A stretch of DNA of 15,992 nt from JAHFUI01 sp041485905. Its GTDB lineage: Bacteria > Acidobacteriota > Vicinamibacteria > Vicinamibacterales > CAVVIG01. Made by a program: the position numbers and the translations under genes. The stretch lies in assembly GCA_041485905.1 (NCBI GenBank), contig JBGPKK010000103.1, positions 1-15,992 of the forward strand, given 5' to 3'. Below are positions 1-4,668 of the stretch, piece after piece (position 1 is the stretch's first letter; each line of letters begins with the position of its first letter). Below the pieces are notes generated by a model. That model searched no databases. It saw only the letters and a list, made by a program, of their open reading frames with translations, and was not told the DNA's origin.

Positions 1-764
1 ATGATCAGCTCCACCATGTCTTCCGAGCCCAGCTGCCCGGCGGTCAAGGGAATCTTGTGGAGAATCTCCTGAGCCGGCGCCAGCATGAAATCGTCGATCA
101 CCTGGTCCCGCAGCTTGACCTGGACATGCTGGGCGATGCTTGGATTATCGACGTCGAAATAGAACAAACAGTCTTTCTTCGGGTTCTTGAAGTCGAGCGT
201 CGCCTGCTTCTTCCGGGTCCATTGCCATTCCACGCGCGAGTTGTTCGGCGGATGTTCGGGCCCGTGCCAGCCGTCGTTGAGTACCGTGAAGACACTCTCG
301 GTCTGCGGCAGCAACTGCAGCTTGGCGACGACGTAGGCGCGCTGTCCGGCGTCCTGCCCCGCCAGCGACACTCGTTTCTGCGTCTCGGGCGAGTACAACC
401 CCATATGAATCGACGCATCGCCGATGTACGGGTAAACCGGAATGAACACCGTGCGCGTGTATTCGATGTGCTGCCCCGGCTTCCACTCCGTGGTCGGGAC
501 AGGCGGATCGTGGTCGTCGGTCCACATGAGCTCCTGATCCGCATCCACGACGCCGACAAAGACCCGATACTTTTCCATCAACGGCGGCGCATTCGCCGCC
601 ACGTCGAATTTGTAAGTCACCTCGATGGGGCTGCCCAGCGGGGCCTTGTCGTGGCCGAGCTTCACCGAGGGCGTGGCAACCGGCGGCTCAGGTGGCGGTT
701 TGTGCCGACAACTGCAGAGCGAGGCGGCTGCCGCTGCCAGGACAGCGATCCGGATGATTTTCAT
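1..764 (-). CDS. Putative lipoprotein of unknown function, partial (3' end off the left edge)
   Basis: This reading frame starts at the ATG complementary to 762-764 and stays open to base 1, so the C-terminus is missing; about 254 residues are visible. The N-terminus MKIIRIAVLAAAAASLCSC is a lipoprotein signal: a short positive start, an Ala-rich hydrophobic core and a lipobox read best as L-C-S-C, with lipidation at Cys19. A Pro-rich linker (KPPPEPPVATP) follows. The mature part has alternating hydrophobic and polar residues with many Val, Tyr, Asp and Trp (for example YRVFVGVVDADQE and WTDDHDPPVP), suggesting beta-sandwich folds on an envelope-anchored protein. I do not recognise a named family. 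A strong promoter-like sequence lies 30-60 bases upstream. A purine-rich GAAGG lies about 13 bases before the start, which is far for a Shine-Dalgarno. The gene lies in the same direction as the glycosyltransferase upstream, but its own promoter and an intervening palindrome suggest separate transcription. Open frames on the opposite strand here are GC-driven shadows. Confidence 0.75.
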   Translation of the reverse strand, partial: MKIIRIAVLAAAAASLCSCRHKPPPEPPVATPSVKLGHDKAPLGSPIEVTYKFDVAANAPPLMEKYRVFVGVVDADQELMWTDDHDPPVPTTEWKPGQHIEYTRTVFIPVYPYIGDASIHMGLYSPETQKRVSLAGQDAGQRAYVVAKLQLLPQTESVFTVLNDGWHGPEHPPNNSRVEWQWTRKKQATLDFKNPKKDCLFYFDVDNPSIAQHVQVKLRDQVIDDFMLAPAQEILHKIPLTAGQLGSEDMVELI

Positions 765-795
765 GAAAACGGTCAACCTTCGAAATGAGCCTGTT

Positions 796-824
796 ATTAT
801 ACCGCGAAACCCGTGAGCGGTCGA
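796..824 (-). promoter_or_regulatory. Sigma70-like promoter for the lipoprotein gene
   Basis: Read on the minus strand, 819-824 gives TCGACC (4 of 6 to TTGACA). After a 17-base spacer, 796-801 gives a perfect TATAAT. Transcription would begin near 789, leaving a leader of about 25 bases before the ATG at 764. The exact -10, ideal spacing and position between two same-direction genes make this the most convincing promoter in the window. It is a sequence match only. Confidence 0.6.
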
Positions 825-835
825 CACTTAGGGAC

Positions 836-857
836 GGCGGACCTGATAAGGTCCGCC
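836..857. repeat. Perfect 9-bp palindrome with GATA loop, between two minus-strand genes
   Basis: GGCGGACCT (836-844) and AGGTCCGCC (849-857) are perfect inverted copies around a 4-base loop. The element lies 11 bases past the stop codon of the glycosyltransferase gene. It could act as a transcript-end hairpin, but no T-run follows on either strand, so it is not a canonical intrinsic terminator. Its arms resemble in style the palindromes at 4251-4272 and 9104-9123, so a dispersed REP-like element is an equally good reading. Confidence 0.6.
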
Positions 858-867
858 CTACATCGGG

Positions 868-2271
868 TCACGGTCGACGGCACTTTAAGAGGACCAGCTG
901 ACGGCTCGGATCTGTCGCCGGCGCGCAGGACACCGGCGAACAGGGAGGCGACGCCCCGGTTTGGAGAAACCATTCGGGTTGCGCTGCCGTGGCAGCGTCC
1001 AGACTTACGAGGAAGCGGCGCTCGAACCACGCGTGCAGACCCCAATCGCCGTTCGATTCCGGGCAGATGCCGATGGTTGCCCCGCGTGGGACGCTCGGCT
1101 CGATGGCATCAAGGTCCGCCAATCTGGCGCGGTCGCGTCCGAGGGCCGGCACCCAGGCCGCCCCGATCGTCACGAGGAGCAGCGCCGCGGTCACCATTGC
1201 TGCAACGGCACTTCCGCGATGACGCGAGACGATTCGTTCCGCAACGGACGCGGCTGTGGGTACGAGGATTCCCGCGGCACCCAGCGCGTACAGCGGCACC
1301 GCCGGCACCAGATAGTGCCCTGCCTGCTTGGCGCTCGCGATGATCGGCAGCGTGGCCGCGAGTCCCAACACAAGGAACGACGCGGCTGTGGCGACCTGCC
1401 GCGGCAGCGGCGCCACGAACCGACGCGCAGCCCCGACCATGAGCCCACCGACGACGAGGATCGGCAACACCACATTCTGGAGCAGCTCTTTGACGATTGT
1501 TAATGAGCTGGCGCTCACCTCGCGTTGACCGCTGACCGCGGGGAGCACCTGGTTATTCACATACTGCGTCAGGCTCGAACGGGCCACCGCAACGCTCGAC
1601 AACACCACGAAGCACACGATCACCGTCGCCCACTGCCCCGCCAGGCACGCCCACACGCGTCGGGTCTTGGAGATCAAGAAGAAGATCACAGGTCCCGCCA
1701 GCGGAAACAGGCCCACCGGTCCCTTCGTCAACACGGCGGCGACGACACACGCGCCGGAGAAGATTCCCCAGCCAATAGACGAGGTGGTCCCACCGCCACG
1801 CTCCGCCTCGATGATCGCAGCGACGGCGGCGGTGGTGAATATTGAGACGGTGGTTTCGAGCAGATTCCCCACGATCGCCCACGACACGACGGGCACGGCC
1901 ATCCAGAGCAGAATCGGCAGCCAGTCGTATTCGCGGATGTCGGGGCTGTCATTCACCCGGCGCCAGATCCGCGCAATCAGCCACGCCGTCGCCACTGCTG
2001 CGGTGAGCGCGTACACACGCTCCACGAACAGGTGGTCGCCGAGCGCGCGGAACCACAACGATTGCAGCCAGAATCCGAGCGGCGGATGCTCGTGGAACTG
2101 AGGATAGATGGTGGCGGTGTACGACGGGGACCAGAAGCTGCCGCGGCCGGCGGCCAGGTTGCGCGCAATCGATGCGTACGTCAATCCGTCCACGAACATG
2201 CCGCGATGCGCGAGCCGGGGCACGGTCGCCGCGGCGCATGCCGCGAACGTGGCGATCCGAAAGGGCTTCAT
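868..2271 (-). CDS. Membrane glycosyltransferase, GT39/ArnT-PMT type
   Basis: The product is a 467-residue polytopic membrane protein. Near the N-terminus, VDGLTYASIARN holds the Asp (D28) expected in the first extracytoplasmic loop of GT-C enzymes. FHEHPPLGFWLQ (about residues 59-70) matches the conserved His-Pro-Pro region of the ArnT/PMT family, and LTKGPVGLFPL is another family hallmark. About eight to ten hydrophobic segments follow, then a soluble C-terminal part of about 90 residues with several Cys. Known members move a sugar or mannose from a polyprenyl-phosphate carrier to lipid or protein on the outer face of the inner membrane; acceptor and sugar cannot be read here. The start at 2271 gives the full first membrane helix, although no clear Shine-Dalgarno precedes it. 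It is transcribed divergently from the BMC shell gene across 62 bases. Confidence 0.85.
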   Translation of the reverse strand: MKPFRIATFAACAAATVPRLAHRGMFVDGLTYASIARNLAAGRGSFWSPSYTATIYPQFHEHPPLGFWLQSLWFRALGDHLFVERVYALTAAVATAWLIARIWRRVNDSPDIREYDWLPILLWMAVPVVSWAIVGNLLETTVSIFTTAAVAAIIEAERGGGTTSSIGWGIFSGACVVAAVLTKGPVGLFPLAGPVIFFLISKTRRVWACLAGQWATVIVCFVVLSSVAVARSSLTQYVNNQVLPAVSGQREVSASSLTIVKELLQNVVLPILVVGGLMVGAARRFVAPLPRQVATAASFLVLGLAATLPIIASAKQAGHYLVPAVPLYALGAAGILVPTAASVAERIVSRHRGSAVAAMVTAALLLVTIGAAWVPALGRDRARLADLDAIEPSVPRGATIGICPESNGDWGLHAWFERRFLVSLDAATAAQPEWFLQTGASPPCSPVSCAPATDPSRQLVLLKCRRP

Positions 2272-2295
2272 CGACGTGTGCTTATCGTAATCGCA

Positions 2296-2324
2296 TTGCG
2301 AGCGTCGCCTGCATCTGTTAGAGT
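2296..2324 (+). promoter_or_regulatory. Candidate promoter of the BMC gene pair
   Basis: TTGCGA (2296-2301, 4 of 6 to TTGACA) is separated by 17 bases from TAGAGT (2319-2324, 4 of 6 to TATAAT). Initiation would be expected around 2331, only about 3 bases before the ATG at 2334, so the transcript would be leaderless or nearly so. This fits the lack of any Shine-Dalgarno there. Each hexamer is imperfect, so confidence is modest. Confidence 0.4.
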
Positions 2325-2333
2325 TCGCCTCGC

Positions 2334-2615
2334 ATGTCGCTGGAAGCGCTCGGAATGATCGAGACCAAAGGTCTCATCGGATCGATCGAAGCGGCCGACG
2401 CGATGGTGAAGGCCGCCAACGTCGTGCTCATCGGCAAGGAGTACATCGGCGCCGGCTACGTCACCGTCATGGTTCGCGGAGACGTCGGCGCCGTGAAGGC
2501 GGCCACCGACGCCGGAGCCGCCGCCGCCCGGCGAGTCGGTGAACTGGTCTCCGTGCACGTCATTCCACGGCCGCACGCCGAGGTCGAGAAGATACTTCCG
2601 AAGGGGACAACCTAA
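2334..2615 (+). CDS. Bacterial microcompartment hexameric shell protein (BMC-H, PduA/EutM/CcmK family)
   Basis: This 93-residue protein has the usual length and layout of a single-domain BMC shell protein. It opens with ALGMIETKGLIGSIEAADAM and contains the conserved block VRGDVGAVKAATDAGAAAA (48-66), ending in SVHVIPRPH and a short tail. K26 and R79 match in position the edge lysine and the PRP arginine by which PduA hexamers tile into sheets. The pore loop is I38-G39-A40-G41, small and neutral as in metabolosome shells. Such proteins assemble as hexamers that form the facets of a protein shell around an aldehyde-generating pathway, with the central pore passing small metabolites. The gene lies 91 bases upstream of an aldehyde dehydrogenase of the type found inside metabolosomes, and the pair is probably one operon. 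No Shine-Dalgarno is visible before the ATG. No pentamer (BMC-P) or trimer (BMC-T) gene is in the window. Confidence 0.96.
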   Translation: MSLEALGMIETKGLIGSIEAADAMVKAANVVLIGKEYIGAGYVTVMVRGDVGAVKAATDAGAAAARRVGELVSVHVIPRPHAEVEKILPKGTT

Positions 2616-2616
2616 T

Positions 2617-2690
2617 CACCACGGAGGACACTGAGGACACTGAGGTCAAAACCGGATTTATCCTCCGTGTCCACCGTGTCCTCTGTGGTG
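2617..2690. repeat. Imperfect inverted repeat made of 9-bp units, between BMC-H and ALDH genes
   Basis: The arms 2617-2645 and 2662-2690 are each 29 bases and match as inverted copies at 25 of 29 positions, around a 16-base AT-richer loop. Each arm is itself a run of degenerate 9-bp units: ACGGAGGAC, ACTGAGGAC on the left, CCGTGTCCA, CCGTGTCCT on the right. The element starts one base after the shell gene's stop codon. A long hairpin in the message here could lower expression of the second gene relative to the abundant shell protein, or protect the 3' end of the first. The element at 13623-13687 is related. Confidence 0.7.
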
Positions 2691-2703
2691 GAGATTCTCC
2701 ACC
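2687..2703 (+). promoter_or_regulatory. Hairpin hiding the ALDH ribosome-binding site
   Basis: GGTGGAGATTCTCCACC is a perfect palindrome with 8-base arms and a single central T. It ends 3 bases before the ATG at 2707. The only Shine-Dalgarno-like run, GGAG at 2690-2693, lies inside its left arm. It also overlaps the last four bases of the larger inverted repeat, so the two structures compete. Translation of the dehydrogenase could therefore depend on which hairpin forms. This is inference from complementarity. Confidence 0.5.
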
Positions 2704-2706
2704 GCG

Positions 2707-4425
2707 ATGGCCCAAGCCGCTTCCGTCCCCCAAGCTAACCGCGACCTGACCTCGATTGCCGAGGCGCGAACGCTCGCCGAGCGCGCGAAGAAAGCGTGGC
2801 TCGAGCTGGCCGAGTTCGACCAGGCGCGCATCGATGCGATTGTGGACGCGATGGCCGCCGCTGCCGCGGCGCAGGCAGAATCGTTCGCCCGGCTTGCGGT
2901 CGAAGAAACCGGCTTCGGCGTGGTCGCCGACAAGATCCAGAAAAATCTCTTCAGCGCACAGAAGGTCTATCACTTCATCCGGCCGATGAAAACGGTCGGC
3001 GTCATTGCCCGGCACGAAGCGACACGCGTGGTCGAGATCGCCGAGCCCTTCGGCGTCGTCGCCGCCGTGGTGCCGTCCACCAATCCCACGTCGACGGCGA
3101 TTTACAAAATCCTGATCTCGATCAAGGCGCGGTGCGCGGTCGTGTTGAGCCCGCACCCCTCTGCGGTGAAGTGCATCACGCGCGTCGCTGAAGTAATGGA
3201 TGAGGCCGCGCGGCGCGCGGGCGCACCTGTGGGCGCCATCAACTGGATGACGACCGTCACGCTCGAGGGCACGCAGGAGCTGATGAAGCACCGCGACGTC
3301 GCCGTCATCCTCGCAACCGGCGGGATGGGACTTGTTCGCGCGGCTTACAGCGCGGGAAAACCGGCGTACGGCGTCGGCCCCGGAAATGCGCCGGCGTATA
3401 TCGAGCGAACGGCGAACATCAAGAAAGCCGTACGCGACGTGGTCACCGGCAAGACGTTCGACAACGGCGTGCTGTGCTCGTCGGAGAACTCCGTGGTGGT
3501 CGACGAGCCGATTGCCGAAGAGGTCAAACGCGAGCTCGTGTCTCAGGGTTGCTACTTTCTGTCCAGCCCCGAGATGGACAAGCTCGCGAAGGTGCTGGTG
3601 ACCGCGCAGCGATTGCCGAACCCGGCGCTTGTCGGCAAGTCCGCGGTTTTGATTGCCGAGGCGTGCGGGCTGACCGTGCCGCCAACCACCCGAGTCCTCA
3701 TCGCGTCCCTCGACGGTGTCGGCCGCGACTATCCGTTGTCGATGGAAAAGCTCTGCCCGGTTCTCTCGTTTTACGTCGTGAAGGACTGGCGAGAGGGCTG
3801 CGAACGCTGCAAGCAGATTCTGCGGTACGGCGGGATGGGTCACACGATGTCCATCCACTCGCAAAACGAGGCGGTTATCCTCGAGTTCGGGCTGAAGAAG
3901 CCGGCCTACAGGATCGTCGTGAATACGCCGACGACGCATGGATCGATTGGCCTCACGACCGGTCTGGATCCGGCCATGACTCTTGGCTGCGGCGGGTACG
4001 GCGGAAACATCACCTCTGACAACATCTCTCCGCGCCACCTGCTGAACATCAAACGGCTGGCCTACGAGGTCTCCCCCGTCGTGAATCGCTTCGAGGCCGC
4101 AGGCGAGCCGGCAGGTGCAGGCGCCGGGAGCCGGCCGCCGTCGGCGCCCAGTCGTCCGGCGCCGACCCACGGCGTGACCGCCGAGGCGCTGACCATGAGA
4201 ATCGACGATTTTCTTGGTTCACGCGGCTTCGGCGCGGAGGGGGCGCGCGAGGCACGGCCTTCAGGCCGTTCCGTCCCTCTCGAGTTCGTCTGCGAGGAGG
4301 ATGTCCGGCTGGCGATCCAGTCAGGCAGAAAGCTTGTGCTGTCGGAACGGGCCATTGTGACCCCGGCGGCGCGGGATCTGGCAGAGGCGCACCGCGTGTT
4401 CGTCGTCGAGCCCTGGCGCGGCTGA
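2707..4425 (+). CDS. BMC-associated CoA-acylating aldehyde dehydrogenase (EutE/PduP/AdhE-N type) with C-terminal extension
   Basis: The product has 572 residues. Residues 1 to about 462 form an aldehyde dehydrogenase of the CoA-acylating class, which turns an aldehyde, CoA and NAD+ into acyl-CoA. Hallmarks are PFGVVAAVVPSTNPTSTAIYK for cofactor and substrate binding, YGVGPGNAPAYIE, and the nucleophile region FDNGVLCSSENSVVVD with catalytic Cys257. The wording resembles the AdhE/SucD/EutE branch. The usual length is about 460-480 residues, so some 110 are extra. The extension holds a Pro/Ala/Gly-rich linker (463-490), a short amphipathic segment EALTMRIDDFLGSRG (493-507) that could be an encapsulation peptide, a second low-complexity linker encoded by a palindrome, and a compact end with CEEDVRLAIQSGRKLV and TPAARDLA (C529 to about 558). 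The last motif recalls one I know from EutT-like microcompartment proteins. It follows the shell gene and probably acts in the shell's lumen. The substrate aldehyde is not evident, and no partner alcohol dehydrogenase or phosphotransacylase gene is adjacent. Confidence 0.9.
   Translation: MAQAASVPQANRDLTSIAEARTLAERAKKAWLELAEFDQARIDAIVDAMAAAAAAQAESFARLAVEETGFGVVADKIQKNLFSAQKVYHFIRPMKTVGVIARHEATRVVEIAEPFGVVAAVVPSTNPTSTAIYKILISIKARCAVVLSPHPSAVKCITRVAEVMDEAARRAGAPVGAINWMTTVTLEGTQELMKHRDVAVILATGGMGLVRAAYSAGKPAYGVGPGNAPAYIERTANIKKAVRDVVTGKTFDNGVLCSSENSVVVDEPIAEEVKRELVSQGCYFLSSPEMDKLAKVLVTAQRLPNPALVGKSAVLIAEACGLTVPPTTRVLIASLDGVGRDYPLSMEKLCPVLSFYVVKDWREGCERCKQILRYGGMGHTMSIHSQNEAVILEFGLKKPAYRIVVNTPTTHGSIGLTTGLDPAMTLGCGGYGGNITSDNISPRHLLNIKRLAYEVSPVVNRFEAAGEPAGAGAGSRPPSAPSRPAPTHGVTAEALTMRIDDFLGSRGFGAEGAREARPSGRSVPLEFVCEEDVRLAIQSGRKLVLSERAIVTPAARDLAEAHRVFVVEPWRG
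4251..4272. repeat. Palindrome embedded in the ALDH coding sequence
   Basis: ACGGCCT (4254-4260) and AGGCCGT (4263-4269) are perfect inverted copies around TC. Allowing one mismatch, the arms grow to 10 bases (4251-4260 and 4263-4272). The element is read in frame as part of EARPSGRSVP, in the low-complexity linker between the putative encapsulation helix and the terminal TPAARDLA segment. Its architecture (GC-rich arms meeting at CCT-NN-AGG) is like the intergenic palindromes at 836 and 9104. Confidence 0.6.
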
Positions 4426-4486
4426 TTGCGCTAAAACCGTCATAAATCCGCCAATACCGTAACTGCTGAGCCTGTTAGGGTTATTG

Positions 4487-4515
4487 TTGACCCTGCTCCT
4501 GCTCAGTGTTAGCAT
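4487..4515 (+). promoter_or_regulatory. Candidate promoter upstream of the mltD leader
   Basis: TTGACC (4487-4492, 5 of 6 to TTGACA) stands 17 bases from TAGCAT (4510-4515, 4 of 6 to TATAAT). The expected start near 4522 falls just before the first hairpin of the structured leader (4532), giving a leader of about 147 bases. The 60 bases between the ALDH stop codon and this site hold no gene and no clear terminator. Confidence 0.5.
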
Positions 4516-4521
4516 CCTCCT

Positions 4522-4668
4522 CAGCCATAGCATCCGAAGCGCTCGATGCTTCGGATAGAGGCGGGGGCCGAGCCTCCCGCGTGAAAACACGGAGCCCCCG
4601 CTGTGGGGGCGACTTACGACGCGTGGGCGCAGCAAGCAGACGCCGAACGCGGTCGCGGAGCGCCCAGA
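4522..4668 (+). promoter_or_regulatory. Structured 5' leader with competing hairpins, possible cis-regulatory RNA
   Basis: There are four helices in order. (a) ATCCGAAGC 4532-4540 pairs perfectly with 4548-4556 (7-base loop). (b) GCGGGGGC 4561-4568 pairs with 4572-4580 with one bulged T. (c) GCCCCC 4594-4599 pairs with GGGGGC 4605-4610 (5-base loop). (d) TGGGCGC 4624-4630 pairs with GCGCCCA 4660-4666, flanking the ribosome-binding GGAG at 4657-4660. The 4561-4568 strand is also perfectly complementary over 8 bases to GCCCCCGC at 4594-4601, so helices b and c can be swapped for one alternative helix. That is the arrangement of a regulatory switch. I could not match it to a known riboswitch class. 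A short structured leader without ligand binding is the plain alternative. Confidence 0.45.

Noticed and set aside
57..788. 243-codon plus-strand frame at the left end
   Set aside because: The minus strand here encodes a coherent lipoprotein with signal peptide and promoter. The plus frame is Arg/Val/His-rich noise.
2560..4170. 536-codon open frame on the minus strand opposite the aldehyde dehydrogenase
   Set aside because: The composition is Arg/His/Asp-rich with no recognisable domain, and it lies exactly antisense to a strongly conserved enzyme. GC-rich codon bias keeps the opposite frame free of stops.
4440..4668. Known riboswitch in the mltD leader (ydaO c-di-AMP, c-di-GMP, cobalamin, moco)
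   Set aside because: I looked for hallmark strings such as CAGCTAAC of ydaO and the conserved cores of the others and found none in the right order. Kept as an unclassified structured leader.
4603..4668. Start at 4603 for the lytic transglycosylase
   Set aside because: It would put 22 charged residues before the lipoprotein signal. The ATG at 4669 has a GGAG 8 bases upstream and gives a normal signal peptide.
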